In this document: positions 1 to 11,132 of the stretch, one piece after another
Layout: each line of letters begins with the position of its first letter
Numbering within the stretch: the first letter of the stretch is position 1
Source of the DNA: Dendrocalamus latiflorus
Taxonomy: Eukaryota; Streptophyta; Magnoliopsida; Poales; Poaceae
Reading direction: 5' to 3'
NCBI GenBank assembly: GCA_017311315.1
Contig: CM029644.1
Location: 31,763,606-31,827,605, forward strand
DNA: 64,000 nucleotides
Made by a program: the position numbers and the translations under genes
The notes under the pieces: model-generated
Told to the model about the DNA's origin: nothing
The model's database searches: none
What the model saw: only the letters and a program-made list of their open reading frames with translations

Positions 1-715
1 TTCCACTTCACACATATACAACTGAACAGACAGCTTGTATAATGGGTCGTCTATTTAACTGTCTGCAAACTGTTTAATGCATGCATACAGCCATGATCAA
101 GCATAAATATGATTCATGTATACCATTGTGTTGCTTCTTGATACAAAATAGATCAAGCATAAATAAGATGAACATAATTAACACACTAGCAGCCTGACAA
201 ACCTATAAATCAGACAGACACATTAAGTACCTTGTTACTTGCCAATAACTTGCCAATAAAATGTAGCACGAACACAGATTCTCTACTATCTTAATAATCT
301 CCGCCATTATCGCTTATCATCTATATACAAGTTTGGCTACGGTGAGATCCAGGAGAAAAGGTCAGATGCCTGAAGACCACTGTGTAGGAATATACGGAGG
401 CGGAACATAGCTTCCTTTTCTGGCCATCTCTGTAACACAATTTGGAATTCAGTCAGACATTGTGATAATTTGAAATTCCAATTTGGACCTTAAGGACCTT
501 GTACAACATGTGATGCCAAAATGCTGCTGATGCACTTACCCTTAAGACCATTATCCAAGTTGATCTGAAATATTTTTGCTTCTGTTGATTCTGGATTCTC
601 TGAAAGAAAACCTACAAAGGACCACATTTAGTTATAGTGTATCTGCTACGTTGCTGATAAAGGTGTGCTTTCTTGTTTAGTGACCAATTTTTCTTTTGTT
701 CTCCTGTGTTTGCAG
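1..715. other. AT-rich noncoding stretch with half of a dispersed direct repeat
   Basis: I see no coding exon here. A stretch of about 40 bp at 447-486 recurs almost unchanged at 1120-1159 in the same orientation, on either side of the exon-like piece at 716-850. This suggests a local duplication or a repeat family within a composite element. The words 'gatcaagcataaat' also recur near 97 and 152. Confidence 0.5.
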
Positions 716-1489
716 TTTGATGCACTAATCCGAAGCCATGTTCAGAAAGAAAAACTTGTCACACTTATACAGCAAAAAGAAATTGTGGGAGACCTTTTTA
801 ACCAACTTCGCCTGGCTCTGTAGAGACGCACAAATTCACGTCCTGCACAGGTATTAGACCATGATGCTTTTGTAAGCTTTAACATATTCAATTTTCTTTC
901 CTTGAGAAGTTTGAGATTTTACCCTTTATAATATGCTGGAAACAATAAAATTTGAGCAGCACACTGCTACCATGTTGAAATTATCTACAACTTAAGCCAA
1001 AAGTAAAGATAATATAGTTATTTTGGCTTATTTTCCCAGGCTTGAGGATTTTGTTAAGTTCTTAATATACTTGCACTGAGATAATTATGGCACAGGCAGT
1101 TTTTGTGTCTGGTTTATGCATTCAGTCAGGCATTGTGATAATTTGGAATTCCAATTTGGGAAGATGAGACTGAATTAACCAAAATGTAGAAGCATATAGG
1201 AGACTCACTAAATCATATGGTTATGCTAAATCAAATTATATCTAACTTGGTTAGCTTTATCATTCGATAAAAGGGTGAGTTGGCAATTAAAATTTCAATC
1301 TGCAGCAAAGCAATTTATATCTTGAACATATACTTTCAACAAAACCCCTAAAGCAGTTAAATGCTGAAGGTCAACAGATATCTCTGAATGCAAATGCTCC
1401 TGATGATCGCTTGGAATCTTACCTTCAATATATTGCTGGAATAGAAGAGCAAAATGCTGCACTGAAATTTGTGGTTAAAAGACACTACT
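716..1489 (+). pseudogene. Unknown coding fragment, two exon-like blocks
   Basis: The block at 716-850 follows a good acceptor (ttgcag) and ends at a donor (cag|gtatta). It reads FDALIRSHVQKEKL...IVGDLFNQLRLAL, then an in-frame TAG at 821-823, and then stays open to the donor. A second block at about 1340-1489 reads QLNAEGQQISLNANAP...YLQYIAGIEEQNAALKFV. Both have the charged, helix-like composition of a real plant protein, but I do not recognise the family. The second block ends exactly where an oppositely oriented UDP-GlcNAc pyrophosphorylase fragment begins, so these are gene pieces put side by side and not one gene. The stop and the missing flanking exons argue for a pseudogene. Confidence 0.4.
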
Positions 1490-1951
1490 ATCAGTGGATT
1501 GAGCAGCCAGCTTTTGAATACACAAAATCCGTTCAGCTTGCAGTCGAGTAACATACAAGGATTCAGGTGGAATCAACTTACTGAAACATCCCTTAGGATC
1601 GGAGCTACCAAGCTGAGTCCCCTGCGCACAACATGAGAAGAAATCAAACCATAAGATAAGGATACTGCTCCCCAATGCACGCTACAGAAACGGCAATATC
1701 AGACAAGAAGATGAGGGGAGTCTATTTCATCGGAGTACCTGACCACCAGCCAAGAGGACAATAGCCAGTTTCCCCTCCGAAAATCGATGAATCATTGGTA
1801 GGACGAGGAGCTCCCGTTCCTCAGGCGAGAGCTCGTCCCAGAGCGCGAAGGCGCCCTCCTGTCCGTAGTCCTTCATCCTTTCCAGCAGTGCCTGCGGCGG
1901 CGCCGCCCCCCACCTCCCCGCCGGCGCTGGCGCCGCCGAGCCCACCAACAT
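1490..1951 (-). pseudogene. UDP-N-acetylglucosamine pyrophosphorylase (UAP) 5' fragment
   Basis: UAP makes UDP-GlcNAc from GlcNAc-1-phosphate and UTP in the cytosol. The minus strand at 1739-1951 reads LLERMKDYGQEGAFALWDEL SPEERELLV, then a gap, then SEGKLAIVLLAGGQ. It then splices (CAG|GTACTC at 1738) to 1490-1621, which reads GTQLGSSDPKGCF and RLQAERILCIQKLAAQST. LAGGQ-GT.LGSSDPKG is the UAP nucleotide-binding signature, here split by the normal-looking intron. The segment linking the helical N-terminus to SEGKL is deleted compared with plant UAPs, part of the region after KGCF is altered, and the protein stops shortly after QST. It is a truncated, intron-retaining copy, as expected for DNA-level capture. 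Confidence 0.8.
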
Positions 1952-2300
1952 CTCCTCTCCGCGACTCAAAGCAGCAGCTTCGGGCGCGCCGCCTGGTGTT
2001 GCTCCTGCGACATGGCGCCGCCGCCTTCCTCTCCTGCGCCGACGCCGCAAAATACATCTCCGCTGGCGCGCAAAATACATCTCCGCGCGCGCACAACTAG
2101 ATCCGCGGGCGCGTCGACTCGCGAAGCCGCCCCGTACAGCGCGCGTCGAGCCGGCGACATGGTCTTGGAGCACGAGCGCTCGGCGTCGCCTCGCGAGGCG
2201 ACGAGCAGCGCTTCTCTCCTCATTGAATGCGGGGAACCAGGGTTGTTTCTGCAAAAGTGCCGCGACGGAGACGGCGTTCCGAGACGCGTTATGCATGCCC
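1952..2300. other. GC-rich, CpG-rich leader region of the UAP fragment
   Basis: This is very GC-rich DNA with several overlapping long open frames on both strands, which at this composition are not evidence of coding. The words gcaaaatacatctccgc occur twice (about 2047 and 2070) as a short tandem repeat. It may be the 5' flank carried along with the UAP fragment. No supported gene. Confidence 0.35.
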
Positions 2301-2518
2301 TTATGAGCTAGCTTTAAGCATATTATTTCATATTTTAATAGAAGAGAGAGAAAAAATATCTCTTGATTAAGAGCTAGTCTCATACACACATTTCAAGATT
2401 ATGTGAGAGTGTCATGTGAGGCTATTTATGTTATGAGCTATGTGCTAAAAGTTAGTACTATTGGAGAAATTGTCTTAGAGCTAGTAACTAGCTCATACTG
2501 TTGGAGATGCTCTAAGCA
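2300..2518. repeat. MITE fragment, Tourist-like
   Basis: The segment ends with gttggagatgctctaag and begins with ttatgagctagc, a diverged inverted match to the end. It resembles the 'GAGCA...TGCTC|TAA' class of Tourist-like MITEs seen more clearly at 44162-44505 and 54444-54737. The ends are eroded. Confidence 0.4.
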
Positions 2519-2525
2519 CGCGTAT

Positions 2526-2761
2526 GGGCCTGTAAGTCAAAAGCTGGTGGCTTTTGGTTTTTGTTATAGTATCTAATTTTTAAACGAAGTATTTTTAAGA
2601 TAGGATCTACAAGTTAAACGATCTACACATTAAAAACCCAACATCTGTATCAGCCAAAATCGTAAGTGAGTATCTGTCTTTCCGTAATTTGTATCGTAAA
2701 CAACCAAAATTCAAAAATTTCAGCCAAAAGTTATAAGCCGCAGCAAAAAAAAAACAGACCC
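2526..2761 (+). repeat. MITE, family A (GGGCCTGT...ACAGACCC ends)
   Basis: This is an AT-rich element of about 235 bp starting GGGCCTGT and ending ACAGACCC. Inside it carries 'tatagtatctaatttttaaacg', 'taaaaacccaacatctgtat' and 'ataagccgcagc'. The same internal words occur in copies at about 6025, 40441, 42958, 43205 (reverse), 45146, 45775 and 59120, so this is one dispersed family. It is noncoding. Confidence 0.65.
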
Positions 2762-3105
2762 AATAATTGTATGAAACCACCGGTATTAGTTAGTATATAT
2801 ACAAGATAAGATGGATATGGTGCAAATGGTGTTCTTTTATCTTCGCTGTCGCTTGTACGATTCTGTGTGATAAATCTGCATTTTGCACGCGGATGAATCC
2901 GTGCTCATTAGTTTTTGTCTACCTTGCCTAAGTAGATTTTGGAATAAAATTTAGGAAATAGCAATAGAAAGATGCAGACGCAGAGGAAGCAACAGAGGTT
3001 GGTCAGCGGTTAAGAGAAATCGTTTTTAGAAGCTAAGTTATTCATATAGGTTTTTGGTTTCTTTGAACAGAAGTCAGAAAGCAAAACCGATTTGAACGTC
3101 CTTAG
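2762..3105. other. Noncoding spacer
   Basis: AT-rich sequence between two MITEs. I see no open frame with coding character and no repeat structure here. Confidence 0.4.
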
Positions 3106-3386
3106 GTGGTGATCGGTTGGGCTGTGGCTTATGGCTTATTTCACTGTAACTGGCTGAAATAACATTGTAGTTGAAGGTGGCTTATTTAGTATAATTAAAT
3201 TTAAAAAATTTTAAAAATAGAAAAAATGGGTTAACCTATCACGTGTAATGCAAACGAATACGGGAAAAAAGAACCGGTAAAAAAACTCAAAAAATCCCAA
3301 AAAAATCAGAAAAAGATGAAATTTAGGAATAATAAAAAATAAACCAGAAGCCACAGGCCGAAGCCGAAACGACCGGGGCCTAAGCT
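3106..3386 (+). repeat. MITE, family B
   Basis: This element of about 280 bp begins 'ggtggtgatcggttgggctg' and ends 'cgaagccgaaacgaccgggg'. Near-identical copies lie at 46308-46577 (plus) and 52885-53176 (minus), and a partial copy lies at 51225-51380 (minus). Shared internal words include 'atggcttatttcactgta', 'atgcaaacgaatacggg' and 'ccagaagcc'. The copies define boundaries to within a few bases. Noncoding. Confidence 0.7.
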
Positions 3387-4379
3387 AGTTTCCGCTTTCC
3401 AGCGATAAGGGGGACGATAATCCTTTCTATTGTTCTACATACATCACTGAGGCAACGAAGAAGATTAGATGGGAAAAAAATGGGGGGCTGTCGAAAATAA
3501 TCCGAATGATATGCATCATGAAGCTGGCATTATGGACACACCTATAGATCAATATATTTTCGATATGAGATATTTGTATGGCTCAACTGATGGTCTTTAG
3601 TATCAACCACTGTAACATGATTAATGTGAATCCTAATATTGATTGCTGAATGCATGACCGAAATGATAGGAGGAGTCAAAAAGGATGGTCGGAGGATAAT
3701 TCTTTGCTAGTGATGAAGCTTGCATTTTTGCATGTCCGTGAGATAGTGTGAGTTTCAAGTAAAGGGTCAACCTTTTGCATTCTAGCGTGAGATAGAGTGT
3801 TTCAAGTAAAGGGTCAACCTTTTGCATTCTAGCATGAAAGTTGCCCACTGTCCAACAGTGAGAACCCTCTTTCTTTTAAGAAAAAACTTTTTTTTTGCGT
3901 TCATTCACTCGCTGCAGGGTCAGCTGAGTGGATCACATTGCTGCTTAGACATATCAGCAGAAAAATTCGATTGTCCATGTATTTTTTTTTCAAGTTGTGC
4001 AGATATACCCCAGCCGCACATACTTTGTGCTGGATTAAGATTTTATATGAACTGTCCATTGTGATAACAACGCACATTTCCACTGTTTAGCACTGAACAC
4101 CGATAATTAAAATGGAACTCATACCAATTCAGCTAGAAATAACTACCTCATTTTAGCCGCATCATCAAATACATACGGTTTAAATATGGAGTCAGGTGAA
4201 AACATAGGATCACATTCTATTGTTCTGGTCAATACATAGCTTTAAGCAGGCCCATCAAGATCACAATGATACTTTAAGCGAACTTCAATAATGATGTCAA
4301 GGCCACACAACAAGAGCGCAGGATCACCCGCAGCTCTCAAAGTAAATAAATTTAGCTTTAAATCCGCCTTGTAAGGCTT
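3387..4379. other. Intergenic region with a 49-bp tandem duplication
   Basis: No supported gene. Positions 3738-3786 are repeated head to tail at 3787-3833 (about 49 and 47 bp, few differences). Each copy contains 'tttcaagtaaagggtcaacc'. The right part is the 3' flank of the convergent coiled-coil gene. Confidence 0.5.
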
Positions 4380-5778
4380 CTATCTTGAATCTGCCTCTTT
4401 TATTGCACGAATAAGATGGGTGATACGATACTGGAGCTTGTCGTTCTCCATGATTAGCTTCTTGTTCTACAAGGTTCGATAAGAGAATCTGTGGTTATAT
4501 TAGGATGAGACAGTTGTATGATGGTGCCAGTTTCAAGCAAAGTGAATACCTTCTCCTTTTCAGCAAGACATTCTGCATTAACCGCATCAAGTTTTGACTG
4601 AAGATCTTTCGTGGCAGATGAACTTGTCTCAGATCCACTCTTCAGACCATCTAATAAATCATGTAAAGAAGGAATGAGGCATTTCTCTCACCAGCAACCA
4701 GCAAGCACCTCTCAAATGCCAAAACTACATTTAAATTACCTTTGTTCAACAGCAAGGCTTCCAGCTTTGCTAAGCGTGTCTACAAGATGAAGGAAACAAC
4801 CATAAAATATGGAAAGAAAACATTAAGAAGATCACCTGTATCTATTAACCATTCGTGCAACCACTCAACCAAGCATGATAAGATTGCCATTGCCTTCCAA
4901 TGTGGCTGGTCAATACATCACTTCATGTTGACTGTCAATAAAGAAACAACACAAGCAGCATCCCTCCAAGGACAACTGACACCAGTAGTTATCCATAGAA
5001 CATAGCCGGTGGTAGTCACTTGCCGTGGTGGTATTGGTGGGAAGGACCACAATTTGTAAATTTGTGATACATTACATTTTCTCAATAGCTGGAATTAGAC
5101 TATCTCTCTTACATCATATTGAAAGTAAGAATGCTATGCTTCGTAATATTATGCCGCCCCTGATCCAGTAGCCAATAGTTTAGGGCACAGGCAATACGAT
5201 GGGTCTAGATAATGAACTGTATGCCATGACACACAAGTAAATGCTAAAACCTTTCAAAGATTTGCTTGGGCACGTATACGTAAAATTTCAATCGGTGGTC
5301 TTATGGATCAGACTCGGCAAACAAGTAACAAAAATCGGTGTGGATTGGAAAGAAAATCAGTGTGGAAGCTCACTAATTTTCTTTCCAATCATTAGGCATC
5401 TAAAAAAATTAGGTAGTCATTTGCTGGCTAACCCACAATCCACACTGATTTTCTTTCCAATCCACACCGATTTGGATTTGCTCCAAATCAAGCCCAGCAC
5501 ACAAGCTGACTCCTCTATGTTCTAATTCCCGCACAGATTAACATGCTTAGCAGCACACCATTTACTTCTAAACCAGGCCTACCACTCCTAGTCCTACGAA
5601 CAGCACAGCGATTACCACCAATTTTAAGCACTTGATAACCTAACTCTAACCACAACGAAGCACAGATAGTCAGGAGCTCAGGAGACAACAAGCGAACCTC
5701 GGCATCGGAAGCTCTCTCCTTGAAGGGTTTCAGGGCTTCCTCCAGCCCCGCCGCCGCGTGGCAGTCGCCCGCCGCCAT
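4380..5778 (-). CDS. Small coiled-coil protein, 102 aa, four exons
   Basis: On the minus strand, exons 5698-5778, 4740-4779, 4550-4650 and 4380-4466 join in phase with GT/AG borders throughout. They give 309 nt, or 102 residues and a stop. The product starts MAAGDCHAAAGLEEALKPFK. It contains ETRLAKLEALLLNK and ends in a lysine/leucine heptad stretch (LIMENDKLQYRITHLIRAIK) before EADSR. Leucine/isoleucine spacing in both halves predicts a short coiled coil. There is no signal peptide or membrane segment. I recognise the style of a conserved small plant coiled-coil protein but cannot assign a function. Intron 1 (4780-5697) holds a 36-bp perfect inverted repeat, listed separately. The start was chosen as the first ATG of a GC-rich first exon. 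Confidence 0.7.
5331..5473. repeat. Inverted repeat (35-bp arms) in an intron
   Basis: The arm at 5331-5366 is the reverse complement of 5439-5473 over about 35 bp without a mismatch, with a 72-bp spacer. The core is cggtgtggattggaaagaaa. The spacer itself contains a partial extra copy of the 'ttttctttccaatc' word. It would fold into a hairpin in the pre-mRNA of the surrounding minus-strand gene. Confidence 0.8.
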
Positions 5779-6019
5779 GCTCGCCGCCGCCGCCTATACC
5801 CCTGTCGTGCCTCAGAGTCGGAGACTCTGGCGAAGACTTTCCAATTGGAAAAAAATGTAAGGAGATGGGTGGACTGGATCTCGATAGATCCTTCGGAATT
5901 CGGCCCAAAGAAATCACAGGCCCGCTATATGCAACTGCTTCGAGCTCATCAAATGGGACGGCTTGGTGGTTTTGCAATTCCTATCGAATTTTGGATAGGC
6001 TTGGTTTTTTTGCCCTGTG

Positions 6020-6240
6020 ATTTATAGTTTTTAACTTGTGTCTTTTAAATTTTATCTATTTGCAAGAGAAAACATGAAAAGAGATAGTCATATACGATTT
6101 TGGCAGGTTTAGCTGAAGTCGATACTATGTCTACTATAATTCACTTGTAAATCCCATCTTAAAAAAACATATTATTTAAAAACTAGTTACTGTAGTAAAA
6201 TACAAAAGCATAAAAGCCAAAAGCCATTAGCCCTTCCGAA
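6020..6240. repeat. MITE, family A copy (reverse)
   Basis: Shares 'catatacgattttggcagg', 'tagctgaagtcgatacta', 'aaactagttactgtagtaaa' and a terminal 'aaaagccattagcccttcc' with the reverse complement of the family A element at 2526-2761. The ends are less well preserved. Noncoding. Confidence 0.55.
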
Positions 6241-6775
6241 CTAACCAACAATACAACACGGACTAGGGACTTTAGTAGTTTTCATCGTATGCCCCTATTC
6301 TCTAACTAGAATAATTCATTCACGTAAGGAGGTTATTCATGCATTTTATCAAATTGATTTAAATCCACGCTTCTACTTTGGTAACTTCCCTGTCCTCTCT
6401 GGTAAATCTTGCAGCGGAATTATCAATGGCAAATATGGTCAACCTTACATTAATATTGTATGCCACATTATTAATTTGGTTTTTGATGCTATCTAGTGTT
6501 TCATTAATCAAATAAGTGTTATCTCATAATAGTATTTCTTTATGAAAGTTAAAGAAACTCTCAAAGGTTTTTTTGGACAGATAGCCAATCGTGGAAAAAT
6601 GGCACATATGGTTGGTAAAAGCATTTATGCGACATTTTCTGTGTATATGAGTTGTGCCCTATGTTAGTTCGTGTATTGTAAACATGTTTGCATTGCAACG
6701 TGATTCATGGACAATACATTGTCTTACTGCCAGTAGAGTCTAAGGATGTTAAAGGTTTGTCATGCAACTAGCAGA
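6241..6775. other. Intergenic, 3' flank of the PPR gene
   Basis: AT-rich, with no coding signal. It probably includes the 3' untranslated region of the minus-strand PPR gene. Confidence 0.4.
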
Positions 6776-8954
6776 TCACTTCTGTACTAGAGATACAGCA
6801 AAACTGTGTTTGCTCTTCCTGTCTTCTGAGATGTCCTTTAGAACCTGTTCGACTTCATGAACTACCCCGATCCTTCTGAACCATCCTGAAAGCAACTGAG
6901 AAGGCTCTTGGCCAATCACGACACCGTTATCCTCAAGCTCTGTCAGAAATGCCAGTGCCCTTTCTAGTCTGTTTGCCTTCTCATAAGCGCCCAATATCAA
7001 AGCAATGCATTTGTCGCATGGTTTCAGTCCCGCACTTCTCATATTTTGGATTACGCAGACAGCTTCATCGATTTGGCAGGAAAGGCAATAAGCATTCACC
7101 AGAAGTGCGCACAGCTTTGTGTCGGGTACTATCCCAGCAAATTGTATGGCATCGAAAACTCGTTGCGCCCCATCTGAATCGCCTTTGTATGAGTAGGCTC
7201 TCAGCAATGCTTTGTACACTTCCTTTCCTGCGAAGATCTGCTGATCATCCATTTGTTTGATTAAATCTTCTGCTTTGTCTAACATGTCAGCCCTGATATA
7301 AGCCATGGTCATTGAACCATACGCACGCTTATCCAGCGGTAGGCCAAGCAACACAATTTCTTCAAATATTTCCTTTGTGCGAGTGAGGTCGCCGGCCTTA
7401 CTATACATATCCATCAGTGCAGTCAATATAACCTGATCACAGGGGAAACCTCTGCCTTTCATGGCATGGAATGCATTCTCAGCTTTCTGCAACAGCTTTT
7501 GCTTGCCATAGATGTGGATCAATTTGGTGTAGTCGCGGACATTAGCTTCAAAAGAATCCTCCAGCAATGCATACTCCAATACCTACCAAACATACAGGCT
7601 ATTTGTAAGGTTACATCACTGATGAGCTTAATGCTAACAGTCCATTGATGCAGATCAGAAGGTCAGACAATTCTAATACAATATTTAGCAAAGGGTTTAG
7701 ATCAAAACATCAGATATTTCTAAATCAACATTTAGTAAAGCAGACATGAGTAAATAAGAATCTGTTTATTCCCCAAGAATAAATTTTACAATCTTTAGAC
7801 AGTGGTGGTGCCAACAATGATCATTTCAACCAAGCACAGCAACAAGCAGAGATTGTTAAAATTAAGTCTTGAACGCTGTTTAGTTTTTAGCTCTGCACTG
7901 CATTTCATTTGCTGTTTTCTGTCGGGTCTGTCTTTTGTCGGTTTTTTGTCAGAACAGCCACTTCGGGTTAGTATTTTTCAGTTTACTTGAGTTAGCTTAG
8001 TACCCGCTTTGATTCAGTCCTGCACAGGCGATTCAACGGGGAGTAGTGGTGTTTAGTTAGAGCATTTTTCGGAGTGTTTCAGTTGCCTTGTAACAGCACG
8101 TTTGATTGAAGTTAGTTGCTAATAAAAGGACTAGTAAAACAGAAAAGCTGCGGTAGTTTTGCAGCACAAACTGAGCCAGTATACATCGGTTTTGTTATTG
8201 CTTGTCGATAGTAGATCTCGCCTGAACCTGGGTCTGGTATTCAGAACCGGAACAACGTTCAGTTACTGTAGCCAGACTGAAAACCAGCAGACGAGTTGCT
8301 GATCGCAGAAGCGCTCGCATCGCTCAAGCTCGGTTTTCTCTGACAGAGATCATGTCAACCAAAAACACCACCAAAGATCTCAAGAACTTAAGTAAAATAC
8401 TTCACAGACATGGAAAGGATTATTCCCTAGGTGCTCCAGTACTTCAGCATTCAGCAAGGATCCCTGACTACATGACAGCACAGAACAGCACGCAATTTCC
8501 ATTTGCTTCAAATATTTAGCAACCAGATTGGGAAATGCTCACTGACCTCAGCAAGAAGTGGGCTCTCCATGGCCTTCAGCTCCTTCAGAACCAGCAACCA
8601 GTCGGCCCTCTTGGGCTTCATGGCTTTCACCCAAAACGCAAGAAGCGCACCAAGATTCTCATCTTGAGGAGACAGGCACACGATGCGCGTCATCAGGGCC
8701 TTGCAGCGACCGGGCAACTTGGGAGACAGCCCGCGAATCGCCTCCTTCTGGGGCTCGGACAAGTCGGACCCGAACCCATCCCACCTGAATCTTGGCGCCT
8801 CTTCCACCGCCGTCCGCTCAATCTCCACAACCTGAGGCTGCTCCACTCCATGGCGGCCGGGCACGCACGCGCATTGGGAAGACGCCCACGTGTTCGTGGC
8901 ACTAGAAATCCGTGTGCCCAGAGAGTAAAAGGCTGGAACAGCAAGCGAGATCAT
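6776..8954 (-). CDS. Pentatricopeptide repeat (PPR) protein, 404 aa, two exons
   Basis: Exon 1 is 8547-8954 and exon 2 is 6776-7582, joined GAG|GTCAGT...TTTGGTAG|GTATTG in phase 0. The total is 405 codons including the stop. The C-terminal exon is built of 35-residue helical pairs. Examples are DYTKLIHIYGKQKLLQKAEN, then VILTALMDMYSKAGDLTRTK, AYGSMTMAYIRADMLDKAED, VYKALLRAYSYKGDSDGAQR and LCALLVNAYCLSCQIDEAV: P-class PPR repeats with no E/DYW editing tail. The N-terminal ~50 residues are low in acidic residues and may be an organelle-targeting peptide (inference). PPR proteins bind organelle RNA. It most resembles a small plant PPR of the Arabidopsis At1g01970 type, from memory. It is divergent with eEF1B beta, with about 570 bp between start codons. 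Confidence 0.85.
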
Positions 8955-9521
8955 GAGAGCAAGTCAAGCTGGTAGAGGAGAGCTCGCCGGAGAAGACGAG
9001 GAATCAATCGGGAATGGACAAGGGGGCAACCCTGTAGCTGAGGAGGAAGGCTCTATCCGAGGAGAAGATAGAATCTGAGCCGTCCATTGATTAGAGAGCT
9101 GAATCAACGGTGGAGATGGTCCCAGCGTTGGCCTCGGGAATATCCTGACCATAGATGCCTCATCCCACGGGGCGCGCGGCTCCTGTGCGCAGCGAGCCTT
9201 TCCCACTCGGCTAGGGGTGCAAATAGATTGGATTAATTTAGACCGATTCGATACTAAATTCGATCGGTATCGGATTTGGAAAGAAAATTTGATTTTCAGT
9301 CGGATTCAAATAATTCATGTCGGATTTGATATCGAAATCGGGAGAGTTATCCCCGATCAGAATCGGACCCGATTGGATCCCCTCGCGCCGCCAGTATAAA
9401 TACGGGGGCCTCGCGTCCTGGCTTGCTCCTCTCGATCTCTAGGGTTTGGGATTTTAGTCGCCGCAGCCGCCGCTCCTCGTGCCTTCAAGAAGTCCCTGCC
9501 CCGCAGGCCTCGCCGGATCCG
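8955..9521. promoter_or_regulatory. Shared divergent upstream region (PPR / eEF1B beta) with TATA and telo-box
   Basis: This segment separates two outward-facing start codons. On the plus strand TATAAATA lies at 9395-9402, 120 bp before the eEF1B beta ATG. CTAGGGTTTG lies at 9439-9448, the inverted form of the telo-box that is common just downstream of the start site in plant translation-apparatus genes. The part at 9220-9370 contains repeated 'cggattTGGA/TCGGAT' words, apparently decayed repeat DNA. Confidence 0.6.
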
Positions 9522-11132
9522 ATGGCCGTGTCGTTCACCGACCTCCACAGGGCCGACGGGCTCAGGGCCCTCGAGGCGCATCTCGCCGGCAAGACGTACA
9601 TCTCCGGGTGAGTCCAATTGCCCACTATTCGCACTCGTCATAAGCGGTTAGATCTGTTGATTCGTAGTGATTTGCGGCGGATTACCTAGATTTACGCTGC
9701 GATGATGATGCCCATGATATGGGATCTTGTCTCGTTTCACTTCAATTTTATCAAATCTGGTGATTTGGGACGCCGCTGGCGTTTACTTATTTGTATGTGT
9801 GATGCTTGGGCAGCGATGCGATCAGCAAGGACGACATCAAGGTCTTCGCGGCCGTGCCGTCAAAGCCGGGAGCCGAGTTCCCGAATGCTGCCCGCTGGTA
9901 CGACGCCATCGCCGCGGCCGTCGCTTCAAGGTACGATTTAGTGTTGCTGCTCGTACTGTATGTTTAGTCACGTAGGTAGCATGGCAGATAGTACTATAGG
10001 TGGGAAGATTTGTATGGATGGTTGCATAATTTGTTCACTTATTGCAGGTTCCCCGGCAAGGCTGCTGGGGTGATTCTGCCCGGAGCAGGTGCGGCATCAG
10101 CTCCTGCAGCGGCTTCTCCTGCCGCTGAGGCTGCGAAGGTTTTCTCCTTCCTACCCCTGTCATGTTATTTATGTCAATTACTTTGTAGGTAGATTTACAA
10201 ATTTGAGATTTCCTGGTTGATTTGGCTCCATATGCTTTATGGTTAACTCGGGGAACTCACTAGGGACGGTAACATATGCTAGAACCAAGCTGGATGTTTT
10301 AGATTGATGGATGTGCCATTTCATTGTCTTCTGTTAGTGCAAATTGTTAAATTACAACTACGGAAAAAGTAGTAAAATTTATTCTAGTCATCGTGAATCT
10401 TCTCTGGACTCAAAACATATAGGAGTATGATAGTACCTATTTAGCATTGTTGTGTAATATGCTTTTGATCCCTGTACAGGATGCTGACGATGATGATGAC
10501 TTGGATCTTTTCGGGGATGAGACCGAGGAGGACAAGAAAGCAGCAGAGGAGCGTGTGGCTGCCAAGGCCTCTTCCAAGAAGAAAGAAAGTATGCTTAATT
10601 GTTTATTCAAACTTCAAAGTGTTGTAGGGTGAATAAATTTTCTGTTAAAGTGCTAACCTGTATCATTCACTCAAATTTCTGGCTTATATTGTCACTGCCT
10701 AGTTTAGATTTACTTAGATCTTAGTTTCTATAGTTTATGCACTAACACAAAGCTTGTTAGGTGGAAAATCATCTATCCTGTTGGATGTCAAGCCATGGGA
10801 TGATGAAACCGACATGCAAAAGTTGGAGGAAGCTGTCCGCAGCGTTAAGATGGAGGGCCTCACTTGGGGAGCATGTAAGGAACTCGTTTCTATGCAAGTA
10901 TATGCATTTTAGCTAACTATTGATCTGTCGGTTACACAAAATTGACATACACTATTACCATATTGCAGCAAAGCTTGTGCCCGTGGGTTATGGTATCAAG
11001 AAGTTGCAGATCATGCTGACGATTGTGGACGATCTCGTGTCTGTCGACAGTCTGATTGAGGAACATCTCACTGAGGAGCCCATCAACGAATACGTCCAGA
11101 GCTGTGACATCGTTGCCTTCAACAAAATCTAA
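9522..11132 (+). CDS. Elongation factor 1-beta (eEF1B guanine-exchange subunit), 226 aa
   Basis: Six exons join with no frame error to 227 codons including TAA: 9522-9607, 9814-9930, 10048-10138, 10480-10588, 10761-10874 and 10969-11132. The product reloads eEF1A with GTP in cytosolic translation. The N-terminal domain (about 1-75, with GKTYISGDAISKDD and FPNAARWYDAIAA) is the eEF1Bgamma-binding GST-C-like part. An Ala/Pro linker follows. Next comes the acidic DADDDDDLDLFGDE box starting near residue 99, and then the exchange domain beginning SSILLDVKPWDDETDM. It ends with VQSCDIVAFNKI, the very conserved eEF1B C-terminus. The length is typical for plants (about 224-229). Expression is likely constitutive, in keeping with the telo-box upstream. 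Confidence 0.97.

Noticed and set aside
1357..1554. Plus-strand reading continuing through 1490-1551 as the end of the unknown protein
   Set aside because: That stretch is the reverse complement of the UAP exon (CIQKLAAQST), so the plus reading is an artefact.
1727..2389. A 220-residue minus-strand frame taken as one protein
   Set aside because: Only the last third (1739-1951) resembles UAP. The upstream Arg-rich part comes from GC-rich noncoding DNA.
8427..8450. Extra exon-like 'gaagtactggagcac' in the PPR intron, resembling the start of exon 2
   Set aside because: Exons 1 and 2 already join in phase, and the resemblance covers only about 12 bases and ends in stops. It is probably chance.
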